The position numbers and the translations under genes are program-made. The notes below the pieces were generated by a model that worked only from the letters and a program-made list of their open reading frames with translations, had not been told where the DNA came from and made no database searches. A stretch of DNA of 64,000 bases from Patescibacteria group bacterium (GTDB taxonomy: Bacteria > Patescibacteriota > Microgenomatia > UBA8517), in the NCBI GenBank assembly GCA_035549555.1, contig DASZQR010000010.1:62001-126000 (forward strand), in the 5' to 3' direction. The first letter of the stretch is position 1. Each line of letters starts with the position of its first letter. Positions 32,199 through 40,658 of the stretch are shown piece by piece.

Positions 32199-32809
32199 TC
32201 TTTGCTTTGTAATCCTTTGAGGAAATTTATTAACGATCTTTTTGTATTTTCAGAATTCTCAAATTGCGCTCTTTGACTTTGAATCACTCTTTCTTTTGCT
32301 TGTCTCAAAGATTCCTCCAACAATTTATCTATTTCTGCTGTGTGTGTGGGGTTAGTAGGAACTAATCTCTTTAAAACATCTTCCCAATACATATTTAAAC
32401 CATCTGTGTGTATATGATCAACCTCAGTAGGATTAAACAAATTAACCTTTTTACCAGGTTCCCAATGATCAGCATCTATTTCCTTAAACCAATCTCTGTC
32501 TTCCTTCTTGGCAAAATGAATTGATGTTGAAAAATCAGAAGCCTTAATTACAGCAAAGGCATGATGATCATTTGCCTCAAATGGAATTACCCAACCAATC
32601 AAATCTTCAAATCTTTCCGGTTCCTGTATATTTTGTTCGTACACATCACTATCTGATGCAATATCTCGAACGTGGCCTATGGTTGCCCTTCTGTTTCCAT
32701 GATGTGTTATATGTAAAATCGGCAAAAGTGCATTAGCATCGGTTAAAGCATCCATTACTTCACGTAATTGTTTTGCCTCCTCGGGATTATAACCAGGTAT
32801 TTCTGCCAT
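32195..32809 (-). CDS. Unknown His-rich protein
   Basis: 204 aa, no family recognised. Histidine clusters HITHHGNRR (about 33-41), ANDHHAFAV (about 79-87) and DHIHTDG could bind metal. The C-terminal third is helical and Gln/Glu-rich. No signal peptide. TATAAA lies 7 nt before the ATG. It overlaps topA by 4 bp, tail to tail. Confidence 0.5.
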   Translation of the reverse strand: MAEIPGYNPEEAKQLREVMDALTDANALLPILHITHHGNRRATIGHVRDIASDSDVYEQNIQEPERFEDLIGWVIPFEANDHHAFAVIKASDFSTSIHFAKKEDRDWFKEIDADHWEPGKKVNLFNPTEVDHIHTDGLNMYWEDVLKRLVPTNPTHTAEIDKLLEESLRQAKERVIQSQRAQFENSENTKRSLINFLKGLQSKD

Positions 32810-32867
32810 AATTTATTTTATACTATTGACATAATAAATAAAAACAATTAAAAAATACTTTAGTTAA

Positions 32868-33197
32868 ATGAACTTCGACGATTACCAAAAATTTACTAAG
32901 AAAACTGCAATCTATCCCAAAATTGGTAAAAACTTCGTTTATCCTGCACTTGGTTTAGCTGGAGAAACAGGTGAAGTGCTAGAAAAAATTAAAAAATTAT
33001 TTAGAGATAACAATGGAAAACTGACGAAAGAAAACAATGAGGAACTTAAAAAAGAACTTGGAGATATTTTATGGTATGTCTCGCAACTTTCATTAGAACT
33101 TGGAATTAAACTTAACGATGTTGCGGTAGCAAACGTCGAAAAATTAACTTCGAGGCAAAAAAGAAATAAGCTTCACGGAAATGGAGATAATAGATGA
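32868..33197 (+). CDS. MazG-type nucleotide pyrophosphohydrolase
   Basis: 109 aa, single MazG domain: GLAGETGEVLEKIKK (ExxE, about 29-43) and KELGDILWYVSQ (ExxD, about 62-73). It hydrolyses (d)NTPs to monophosphates. First gene of the thymidylate block; its stop overlaps dcd by 4 bp. An upstream TTGACA (32826-32831) with TAAAAA 17 bp later may be its promoter. In this setting a dUTP/dCTP-cleaning role is plausible. Confidence 0.85.
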   Translation: MNFDDYQKFTKKTAIYPKIGKNFVYPALGLAGETGEVLEKIKKLFRDNNGKLTKENNEELKKELGDILWYVSQLSLELGIKLNDVAVANVEKLTSRQKRNKLHGNGDNR

Positions 33198-33769
33198 TTT
33201 TATCTGACGTTGATATTCAAAAAGAAATAAAGTCGAAAAGACTTAAAATTTCCCCTTTTGACTCAAAAGCAATTCAGCCAGCGAGTTTAGATGTCAAAAT
33301 GGATAATGAATTTCGTATTTTTAAAAATTCCCGTAAACCTTTTCTTGATGTCAAAGAGCCAGCCGACGATTTCATGGAATTGATTAAAGTAAAAAACGGT
33401 GACCCAATTATTATTCATCCCCGTGAATTTCTTTTAGGCACAACAATTGAAAAAGTTACCATCCCGGATGATTTGGTTGCCCAATTAAACGGAAGAAGTT
33501 CTTTAGGAAGATTGGGGATTATAGTTCATGCAACGGCCGGTTTTATCGACCCTGGTTTTAGCGGATTTATAACTCTTGAGATTACAAATGTTGCCACTCT
33601 TCCCATTGCTCTTTACCCCGGAATGAGAATTGGCCAATTGTCTTTCACAAGATTAAGCACGCCCGCCAAAAATCCATACGGTCCAAAAAAAGGAAGTAAA
33701 TATAGCGGCCAAGTTGGCCCGACAACAAGTAAAATCTGGAAAGACTTTACAAAGGACAAGAAAAAATGA
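33194..33769 (+). CDS. dcd: dCTP deaminase
   Basis: Converts dCTP to dUTP (or to dUMP if bifunctional). QPASLDVKMDNEFRI at the start, GRSSLGRLGI (about 94-103), then the catalytic strand HATAGFIDPGFSGFITLE with the catalytic Glu. 191 aa, normal. Coupled by ATGA to both mazG and thyX, which supports a dUMP-for-dTMP role. Confidence 0.93.
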   Translation: MILSDVDIQKEIKSKRLKISPFDSKAIQPASLDVKMDNEFRIFKNSRKPFLDVKEPADDFMELIKVKNGDPIIIHPREFLLGTTIEKVTIPDDLVAQLNGRSSLGRLGIIVHATAGFIDPGFSGFITLEITNVATLPIALYPGMRIGQLSFTRLSTPAKNPYGPKKGSKYSGQVGPTTSKIWKDFTKDKKK

Positions 33770-35403
33770 GTGCAGAATTTCCAGGAGCAAATCAGGAAAA
33801 AATAAAACCGGATGTTGTAAACACTTTATTGGAATATAAAAAGCTTGGTGAAAAATTTGAGAATCCACCTCAAATAATATTAGTTATTTGCCCTCTTGTG
33901 GTTGGAGATGAAGAAGGGAAAGTTGGTGTTCGCGATATCTCCATTAGCGCAGCCATGCAATGCTATGCGGCTGGAGTTTCAACTCTAAAACCTCGCCTTG
34001 AAGATCGCCAGCAAGCAATTGCTGATCGTACAGCCGAAGCTGGTCATCACACGACTCGCATGCATGCTAATTTTACTTTTCATATAAATGTAACCCGGGA
34101 TTTGGCAGAAAGGGTGCTACATGCAAATCCTTTTTATAACTCAGAACAACAAAGCCAAAGATATGTCGAAGCAAAAGATGGTAACTATGAAGTTGCAGCG
34201 GGGTTAACTCCAGAACAAAGAGATTTATACATCACCTCGGCCGAGTATATGAACAAAGCTTATTTTAATTTACTTACATCTTTACACGAAAGTGTCGAGC
34301 AAAGGGTACAAAACATGTATCCGGGAGCAGGGTGGAATTATGAGAAAACTGCCAAAAGATTAAATTCCAAGGTCGACAAAATTTGCCAGGAAGTTGCCAG
34401 ATATGTTTTGCCAATCGCTCAAAAGACGACAATGTACCATACGCTAAGTGAATTGCAGATTATGAGACTTTTTAGAGCAAGTCAATTTGAGAATTTTAGC
34501 GACGAAGCAAAATATACAATTGCAACCATGGTCGAAGAAATTGCCGAAGTTGACCCTTCAATTTTGCTTGAATTAGATAAACCGTTGCCGCCTTATGAGC
34601 ATCCTCATTTTTCTGAAACACGAACAGAACAGAAACAAGAGTTTGATGAACAACTGAATAATAAAAACTCTATTATTTTAGGCACGACAGGAAATCTAAG
34701 AAATGTTTTGGCTTTTGCAGTAAGAAATATTACTGGCGCTACAGAAAAAGATTTACCAGATGACGAAGCAATTAAATTATTAATTTCTCCAGTAAACAAT
34801 GTTTTGCTCGCTGATGTTTATGAAACTGGAATGCTAGATCCCTTTACTGAGTGTCTCCGACAAGTTTCTATTACCGCCGCAACTAAATTGTCTCATACAG
34901 CAGAATCGCAAAGACAAAGGCAAAGAAGAACGCCTGGAGCTGTGCCAACCGTGGACGATATTTACGATGGTACCGCCGATTATATGACGCCATTAGTTAT
35001 AAGAGAAAATATAGAATTAAGAGCTAAGTACGACGAAATTATGACCAATATCTATGCAAATGTGGAAAAGTGTCTTCAAGCAGGAGTTCCCAGAGAAGTC
35101 GCATTGAAATTGTTACCAAATGCCCAAACTATAAGAATTGTTGAAACAGGCGACATGTTTGATTGGCTTCATAGATTTAAACAAAGATTATGTTTTCTTG
35201 CCCAGGAAGAGTTTTGCTTTATTTCTATCGAACAAGTCGAAATGTTAACTGAAGAATTTCCCGAATTTGCGGAATTATTCCTGGCTCCTTGCGCTGTTGC
35301 GGAAGCGGCGGGAACAGGGCGATGTCCTGAAGGCACAGGCTGGTGTGGTAAACCAGTTTGGAAATGGAAAATTGATAAATATAAAAAAGAAAGATTAATA
35401 TAA
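33766..35403 (+). CDS. thyX: Double-domain ThyX-like flavin thymidylate synthase
   Basis: 545 aa, about twice the usual ThyX. Domain 1 (about 40-265) has MHANFTFHINVTRD and NPFYNSEQQSQRY (about 126-138), which corresponds to the RHRxxSxNEQSxRY site but has lost the first and third residues of RHR. Domain 2 (about 290-530) has SHTAESQRQRQRR and a C-terminal AQEEF segment, then a cysteine-bearing tail. ThyX makes dTMP from dUMP with FADH2 and methylene-THF. Context (dcd, kinases, glyA, folD) agrees. Activity with the altered site is unproven. Confidence 0.75.
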   Translation: MSAEFPGANQEKIKPDVVNTLLEYKKLGEKFENPPQIILVICPLVVGDEEGKVGVRDISISAAMQCYAAGVSTLKPRLEDRQQAIADRTAEAGHHTTRMHANFTFHINVTRDLAERVLHANPFYNSEQQSQRYVEAKDGNYEVAAGLTPEQRDLYITSAEYMNKAYFNLLTSLHESVEQRVQNMYPGAGWNYEKTAKRLNSKVDKICQEVARYVLPIAQKTTMYHTLSELQIMRLFRASQFENFSDEAKYTIATMVEEIAEVDPSILLELDKPLPPYEHPHFSETRTEQKQEFDEQLNNKNSIILGTTGNLRNVLAFAVRNITGATEKDLPDDEAIKLLISPVNNVLLADVYETGMLDPFTECLRQVSITAATKLSHTAESQRQRQRRTPGAVPTVDDIYDGTADYMTPLVIRENIELRAKYDEIMTNIYANVEKCLQAGVPREVALKLLPNAQTIRIVETGDMFDWLHRFKQRLCFLAQEEFCFISIEQVEMLTEEFPEFAELFLAPCAVAEAAGTGRCPEGTGWCGKPVWKWKIDKYKKERLI

Positions 35404-35411
35404 ACATAAAT

Positions 35412-35975
35412 ATGTCTGGAAAATTCACAGTCGTATATGGAGCACCAAATACAGGCAAAAGCACAGCCTTGAAGCGTTTTGCTGATGAACACAAAGGTTT
35501 TGTATACATCAAGTATCCTCTTTACGAATTAGAACCAAATGGTCCTGTAATTGATGCTGTTATTCACAAGCGAAAAGAAATGACAGCAGAATGTTTACAG
35601 CTTCTTTGCGCCGAAAATAGACGCGATTTCGAGCAAGCTTTAGAAGAACTTTTAGAAGCAGGAATTAATGTAATTGCTGAAGACTATACTTTGACTGGAA
35701 TTGTTAGCGGCTTAGTCGAAGGTGTGCCTTTAAATACACTTAAGCATTTTAATAAAGATTTAAGGATACCCGATAAAGCATTTCTTCTGGTAGGTGAAAG
35801 ATTTACAAGCGGAAGAGAATTGGAACATAGATTTGAAGAAGGAGATGAAAAATGGGCAAAAACAAGAGAGTTACTTTTATCTTTTAAAGATGAATATCAT
35901 TTAGAAATTATTAATGTAACACCCGATATAGAAAAAACTTATAAAGCTGTCGAGTCAGCAATTCTTTCCTCTTGA
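35412..35975 (+). CDS. P-loop deoxynucleotide kinase (thymidylate kinase-like)
   Basis: 187 aa. Walker A GAPNTGKST (about 10-18) at the first strand, then VIAEDYTLTGIVSG (about 92-105), which takes the place of the substrate-binding D(R)Y region of dTMP kinases. Late helix ERFTSGRELEHRFEEGDE could be the lid. Lies 8 nt after thyX and 34 nt before tdk. A dTMP kinase role fits the operon, but identity to Tmk is weak. Confidence 0.65.
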   Translation: MSGKFTVVYGAPNTGKSTALKRFADEHKGFVYIKYPLYELEPNGPVIDAVIHKRKEMTAECLQLLCAENRRDFEQALEELLEAGINVIAEDYTLTGIVSGLVEGVPLNTLKHFNKDLRIPDKAFLLVGERFTSGRELEHRFEEGDEKWAKTRELLLSFKDEYHLEIINVTPDIEKTYKAVESAILSS

Positions 35976-36009
35976 AATCTCATCTGTAAAGGTCAATAAT
36001 CTTTTTGCC

Positions 36010-36618
36010 ATGACCGAAAGAATACGGGGAATCTCTGGCAATATGTTCGCCGGGAAAACTGATGAATTGTTGCGACGAGTTACTAGAGCTGAAATTGCTG
36101 GCAAAGATGTCCTTGTCTTTAAGCCAGCCATTGATGACAGATGGGGTAGAAAGGACAAAATCCGTTCTCATGCAGGTGCCGAACACGCAGCCATACCTGT
36201 TGCTACTTCAGAAGAAATATTAAACTATTTAACTAAAAATACAGAAATAGTAGCCATTGATGAAATTCAATTTATGGATGAAAATATAGTTCCGGTTGTT
36301 GACGAAATTGTTGAAAGAGATATAGAAGTAAATTTTGATGGCCTACCTTTAGATTTTAGAGGCGAACCTTTTGGGCAAATGCCAGTACTTCTTGCAAAAT
36401 CAGACGATATCGAAAGATTAACAGCCATTTGTACATACCATTGTGAAGAAGATGGAAAAATATGTGGCAAAGAAGCAACTCGAACACAACGGTTTGTAAA
36501 CGGAATGCCGGCAAATTATAACGATGAAATTATTTTAATTGGAGCTCAAGAATCATACGCCCCACGCTGTCCTACGCACCACAAAGTACCAGGCAAGCCA
36601 AGAAAGATGTTAAAATAA
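36010..36618 (+). CDS. tdk: Thymidine kinase (type II)
   Basis: 202 aa. P-loop GNMFAGKTDELLRR (about 10-23), Walker B AIDEIQFM (about 82-89) with the catalytic Glu, the FDGLPLDFRGEPFG substrate loop (about 112-125), and zinc cysteines (C..C near 143-156 and C near 192). Salvages thymidine to dTMP. glyA follows after 4 nt. Secure. Confidence 0.95.
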   Translation: MTERIRGISGNMFAGKTDELLRRVTRAEIAGKDVLVFKPAIDDRWGRKDKIRSHAGAEHAAIPVATSEEILNYLTKNTEIVAIDEIQFMDENIVPVVDEIVERDIEVNFDGLPLDFRGEPFGQMPVLLAKSDDIERLTAICTYHCEEDGKICGKEATRTQRFVNGMPANYNDEIILIGAQESYAPRCPTHHKVPGKPRKMLK

Positions 36619-36622
36619 CCCC

Positions 36623-37972
36623 ATGGACACAATTCAATCTCTTATAAAAAAAGAAGAAATTCGCCAAAGGGAAACTCTTTCCATGATTCCTTCCGAAAAT
36701 ATAACTTATCCAGAGGTTTTAAAAGCAGTTGGCTCTGTTTTAATGCAAAAGTATTCTGAGGGTCAGCCCGGAAAAAGATATTATCAGGGAAATGAATTTA
36801 TTGATGAAATAGAATTATTAACAAAAATAAATGCACTAGAGCTTTTTCATTTAACTCCTGACAAGTGGGCAGTTAATGTTCAAGCTTTATCAGGAGCTCC
36901 AGCAAATTTAGCAATCTACAATGCGCTTCTTAACCCCGGCGATAAAATTTTGTCTTTGTATCTTCCAGACGGCGGCCATTTATCTCACGGCTGGCATATT
37001 GGTGACCGCAAAGTTACTTTAATTTCCAAAATTTATGATGTGGACTTTTACCATGTAACCATGGCAAGCTCTGCTTATAATGATCAACAAATAAATGGTC
37101 TTATTGATTATGATGCCCTAGAAAAAAAAACCTTAGAATTCAAACCAAAAATTATTGTAAGCGGGGGGACTGCATATCCAAGAGAAATTGATCATAAAAG
37201 AATTGGGGAGATTACCAAAAAAGCTGGATCTTATTATTTAGCAGACGTATCTCACGAAGCAGGTTTAATTGCAGCTGGAGTTAATGCAGATCCGTTTCCT
37301 TATGCCGATGTTGTCATGATGACAACTCACAAAACTTTAAGAGGTCCTCGTGGCGCTTTAATTTTTTCCCGGATCGATTTGGCAAATGCAATTGACTCAT
37401 CAGTTTTTCCAGGCCTTCAAGGAGGTCCTCATAATGAAATAATTGCAGGAATTGGCATTGCTCTTCAAAAAGATAATTCAGAAGAATTTAAAAAATATGC
37501 AAGACAAGTTGTAGATAATGCAAAAGAGCTTGCACAGAAATTAATGGATTTAGGATTAACTTTAATCACAAACGGCACAGATAAACATTTAATTTTAATT
37601 GATCTTCGTCCTTTAGAAATTAATTCCTGGTTTGTTGCATATGCTTTAGAAAAAGCCGGAATAATTGTTAATAGAAACGCCATTTCACCAGACGGAATTT
37701 CTCCTCGCGCAATTTTTTATCCATCAGGAATAAGGATTGGTACTCCTGCAATTACAGCAAGAGGAATGGGCAAATATGAAATAGACCAAATTGCAGACTG
37801 GATAATGGATGTTATAAATCATTTGGAAAAAATAGAACTTCCAGAAGATGTCGCTCAAAGAAAAGTTGTATTAAAAGAATTTCAGGAAAAAATAGACAAA
37901 GATCAATTCATAAAAAATATAAATAAAGAAGTTAAAAACCTTTGTGAGAAATTTCCTCTAAATATTTCTTAA
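36623..37972 (+). CDS. glyA: Serine hydroxymethyltransferase
   Basis: 449 aa PLP enzyme that makes glycine and 5,10-methylene-THF. MIPSENITYPEVL, the KYSEGQPGKRYY segment (about 43-54), ADVSHEAGLIA (about 209-219) and the PLP lysine in TTHKTLRGPRG (about 232-242). Here it feeds the one-carbon unit to ThyX. The 3' end overlaps galU by 41 bp on the other strand, so the last 13 codons are shared DNA. Confidence 0.96.
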   Translation: MDTIQSLIKKEEIRQRETLSMIPSENITYPEVLKAVGSVLMQKYSEGQPGKRYYQGNEFIDEIELLTKINALELFHLTPDKWAVNVQALSGAPANLAIYNALLNPGDKILSLYLPDGGHLSHGWHIGDRKVTLISKIYDVDFYHVTMASSAYNDQQINGLIDYDALEKKTLEFKPKIIVSGGTAYPREIDHKRIGEITKKAGSYYLADVSHEAGLIAAGVNADPFPYADVVMMTTHKTLRGPRGALIFSRIDLANAIDSSVFPGLQGGPHNEIIAGIGIALQKDNSEEFKKYARQVVDNAKELAQKLMDLGLTLITNGTDKHLILIDLRPLEINSWFVAYALEKAGIIVNRNAISPDGISPRAIFYPSGIRIGTPAITARGMGKYEIDQIADWIMDVINHLEKIELPEDVAQRKVVLKEFQEKIDKDQFIKNINKEVKNLCEKFPLNIS

Positions 37973-38828
37973 AACTTTCCCCAGTTTCAGGATGTTTTAA
38001 TCCAAAGTCTACAATTGCTTTTACATATTCCAGTTTATTTCCCATATCATAATATTTAGCATTTTTAATTTCTGTAGAATAAACTTTTATGCGATCTGCA
38101 AGCATTAGTTTTACAGGATCATTCCAATAAAGTTCTTTACCTTCTTCCAAGTTTTCCATCGCTTTGTCCATATATTTAAAAATTTCAGGTGTAAAAAGAA
38201 AACTTAAATTCGTATTATCGCTTGGCGCTTTTTCTTTTCCTGGTTTCTCAATTAAAGTGTCAACATCAATTACGCCGTCATCTAATACTTTTCCTGCCGA
38301 AAATCCGTAACGATCGTAATCTTCATCTTTTGTAGCTTTTATTCCAGCAAGAACAGAGCTGCCGTATTTTTCATAAACACTTATCATTTGTTTAACGCTG
38401 CTTGGAGACGAAACAATAAAATCATCGCTCCATGTATAAATAAAAGGCTCATCGCCAATCAAGTGACGGACATTAAGAAGGGGAGTTCCATTTCCATAAG
38501 GCCCTTTTTGTCTTACATAAATAAAATTTGCCATTTCAGAAATTCGCTGCACTTCTTCCATTAGATGTTTCTTTTTCTCGCCTCCCATGCGAAGATTTTC
38601 AATCAAGTCAGTATTTGGCAAATCAAAATGATCTTCAATTGCTCTCTTGTGATATCCAGTAACAATGATAATATCTTTGATTCCGGCATCCACTAATTCT
38701 TCAACAACTATTTGAATAACAGGTTTATCGACGATCGGAAGCATTTCTTTTGGCATTGCCTTTGTTTGTGGCAAAAATCTTGTTCCAAATCCGGCTGCAG
38801 GGATAACGGCTTTTGTAACTCGCTTCAT
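37932..38828 (-). CDS. galU: UTP-glucose-1-phosphate uridylyltransferase
   Basis: 298 aa. The motif AVIPAAGFGTRFLPQTKAMPKE (here split: PAAGFGTRFLP then TKAMPKEM, about 9-29) and VDKPVIQIVVEE identify GalU. Later, SFLFTPEIF and NDPVKLM fit. It makes UDP-glucose for glycans. Its mRNA has a short leader: TATACT about 16 nt before the ATG and AGG as a weak ribosome-binding site. It interrupts the glyA-folD line on the opposite strand. Confidence 0.94.
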   Translation of the reverse strand: MKRVTKAVIPAAGFGTRFLPQTKAMPKEMLPIVDKPVIQIVVEELVDAGIKDIIIVTGYHKRAIEDHFDLPNTDLIENLRMGGEKKKHLMEEVQRISEMANFIYVRQKGPYGNGTPLLNVRHLIGDEPFIYTWSDDFIVSSPSSVKQMISVYEKYGSSVLAGIKATKDEDYDRYGFSAGKVLDDGVIDVDTLIEKPGKEKAPSDNTNLSFLFTPEIFKYMDKAMENLEEGKELYWNDPVKLMLADRIKVYSTEIKNAKYYDMGNKLEYVKAIVDFGLKHPETGESFKKYLEEISHKGF

Positions 38829-38859
38829 TAATACCTAAAAATAGAGTATAATTGAGTAC

Positions 38860-39648
38860 ATGTCAATTGTTTTTGACGGAAAAAAGTTCGCCGCAGACAA
38901 AGAAAAGGTTTTAAAAAAAGAAATTGCCTCACTTAAAAACAAACCTAAATTAGTATCTATACTTGTCGGAAATGATAAAGCAAGTCTTCTTTATACTAAA
39001 TTAAAACAAAAAGCTGCAATTCGCGTTGGCGCAAAATTTATTATTAAAAAATTCCCAGACAAAGTAACGCATACAGAAATAATCAAAGAAATAGGCAAAT
39101 TAAATAAAGACAAAAAAATTAATGGAATTATGGTCCAATTGCCGCTTCCTGGAAAATTAAAAGTCAAAACAAGAACTATTGTAAATAGTATTGATAAAAA
39201 TAAAGATGTTGATGGACTAAGAAATAAATCTCAGTATAAACAAGCAACTGTGAAAGGAATTGAATCAATTTTAGATTTTGCAACTAAAGATTTAGCTTAT
39301 TTTGGAAAGCGGGCAACGGTTGTTGGCGCAAAAGGAATAGTCGGAAAAGGAGTTGTTACTATGCTTGAAGAAAGAAATTACAAAGTATGCATTTGTGACA
39401 AAGACACCAGAGATTTATATGCCAAATTAACAAATGCAGATTTAGTCGTTTCAGCTACCGGTGTTCCGGAATTAATAAAAGGTGAAATGATAAAAGAGGG
39501 AAGTATTGCAATTGATGTTGGCAGCCCAAAAGGAGATTTTGATGGAAAAGTAACCGAAAGAGCAAGTTTTGTGACTCCAGTCCCAGGCGGCGTTGGCCCT
39601 GTGACAATAGTAAGTCTTCTGGAAAACTTGGTAGAAGCAGTAAAATAA
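38860..39648 (+). CDS. folD: Methylenetetrahydrofolate dehydrogenase/cyclohydrolase
   Basis: 262 aa. GIMVQLPLPGKL (about 89-100), the catalytic Lys in YTKLKQKAA (about 46-54), the Rossmann loop GAKGIVGKGV (about 151-160) and the end motif TPVPGGVGPVT. Interconverts methylene-, methenyl- and formyl-THF, so it works with glyA, thyX and fmt. TATAAT lies 7 nt before the ATG; no Shine-Dalgarno. Confidence 0.95.
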   Translation: MSIVFDGKKFAADKEKVLKKEIASLKNKPKLVSILVGNDKASLLYTKLKQKAAIRVGAKFIIKKFPDKVTHTEIIKEIGKLNKDKKINGIMVQLPLPGKLKVKTRTIVNSIDKNKDVDGLRNKSQYKQATVKGIESILDFATKDLAYFGKRATVVGAKGIVGKGVVTMLEERNYKVCICDKDTRDLYAKLTNADLVVSATGVPELIKGEMIKEGSIAIDVGSPKGDFDGKVTERASFVTPVPGGVGPVTIVSLLENLVEAVK

Positions 39649-39652
39649 ATTC

Positions 39653-39934
39653 ATGTCTGCAGATAATCTTGAAGCAATTGGTCGTCTTAATTCCGAAATA
39701 AAAAAACATAAAATTCAAAGCAGACTTTTCAAAATACCTGCAGCTTCAATAGCGGGATTTGAAATTTTAAATATATTTTATGAAATAACTACAAAAAACT
39801 ATGTTGATACGGCAGAAGTACCAGCATATTTATTATTCAGTGGTTTTGCAATTTTATGCGTATTTACGAGCAGAAAATTAGATCAAACCATTTTAAATTT
39901 AAAAGAAAAAAAGTGTAATCTTGAAAACCTATAG
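39653..39934 (+). CDS. Small membrane protein
   Basis: 93 aa. Helical charged start, two membrane segments (about 27-45 and 58-75) and a Lys-rich cytoplasmic tail. No family recognised. It follows folD after 4 nt. Its two-span layout with a charged tail resembles the (frameshifted) protein at 40218-40579. Confidence 0.55.
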   Translation: MSADNLEAIGRLNSEIKKHKIQSRLFKIPAASIAGFEILNIFYEITTKNYVDTAEVPAYLLFSGFAILCVFTSRKLDQTILNLKEKKCNLENL

Positions 39935-39949
39935 TGTTTTTGGTATAAT
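39921..39949 (+). promoter_or_regulatory. Leaderless promoter of gene 39956
   Basis: TTGAAA (39921-39926), 17 bp, TATAAT (39944-39949), 6 nt, ATG 39956. Identical -35/-10 pair to the secE promoter. Confidence 0.85.
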
Positions 39950-39955
39950 ACTTCT

Positions 39956-40210
39956 ATGGGAAAAAGCAGAGAAACACAACCGCTTAGTATCCAAGAACAA
40001 TTATTAGTAGAATATTTAGTTCCAGCTAGGTTTGATGCACAAATTAACGATCCTGAAGAAACTTTAGAAAAAATAAATACGTTTGAAGCTCTAGTTAGAG
40101 CAAATGCGATTCTTATAGATAGTGACGAACCAAAATTACTTAGGGCAAGAGCATTAAAGAAAGCAGACGATGCTCAACGTGGAATGGAAGATACCGATAA
40201 CTGGTTATAA
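39956..40210 (+). CDS. Unknown small acidic protein
   Basis: 84 aa, helical, acidic, no family recognised. It is preceded by a consensus-like promoter whose predicted +1 is the A of the ATG. No Shine-Dalgarno. Next gene 7 nt downstream. Confidence 0.55.
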   Translation: MGKSRETQPLSIQEQLLVEYLVPARFDAQINDPEETLEKINTFEALVRANAILIDSDEPKLLRARALKKADDAQRGMEDTDNWL

Positions 40211-40217
40211 AAATAAT

Positions 40218-40579
40218 ATGTCATTAGAAAATCAAATACAGGTTCTTAGACAAAATGTACAAGGAGAAGATAAAATCTTTCTTATTGACTCTGGCAAAGC
40301 GGAAGTCTTTTCGAGTATTGAATATAGTATAAGTGAAAAAACTTACGAAAGAAATATTGCAGCTATTATGTGTGTGTTTCAATTTGGCCTTGGAATTGCA
40401 GTAGACGTGCGTGCACTAAATTATATTCCGGCAGATGGAGTCGCAAATTTAGTTAGATTTTTGACAGCAATCGGTGGACGGATTTAATCTTTTCAGGTGG
40501 ATATCTATTTAATAAAATTAATTTAAAAGAAAAACAAATATCAGCCTTAAATGAATTTGCTTCTCACAACCAAATCTAA
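40218..40579 (+). pseudogene. Small membrane protein, probably split by a -1 frameshift
   Basis: From ATG 40218 (MSLENQIQVLRQ) the frame stops at 40487 after LTAIGGRI. In the -1 frame the text continues sensibly (WTDLIFSGGYLFNK, then a Lys/Glu-rich tail) to a stop at 40577-40579, right before the rpsB -10 box. The joined protein would have two membrane segments and a charged tail, like the protein at 39653. No homopolymer marks the junction (about 40475). Zero-frame ORF alone: 40218-40487, 89 aa. Confidence 0.5.
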
Positions 40580-40585
40580 TATAAT
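40557..40585 (+). promoter_or_regulatory. rpsB operon promoter
   Basis: TTGCTT (40557-40562), 17 bp, TATAAT (40580-40585). Predicted +1 is near 40592, giving a leader of about 67 nt. Confidence 0.75.
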
Positions 40586-40591
40586 ACCAGT

Positions 40592-40658
40592 TACACACAT
40601 CTATCAGGTTTTCCCTGATCACTTCTGGTAGATGGCGGACTAAGGGAAACAAAATAAA
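40592..40658 (+). ncRNA. Structured 5' leader of rpsB (S2 leader candidate)
   Basis: CATCTA (40598-40603) pairs with TAGATG (40629-40634), enclosing hairpin TCAGG/CCTGA (40604-40608, 40614-40618). The loop-side TTTCCC (40610-40615) can pair instead with GGGAAA (40644-40649), which overlaps the AAGGGA ribosome-binding site. The alternative pairings suggest translational control by S2. Confidence 0.6.
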
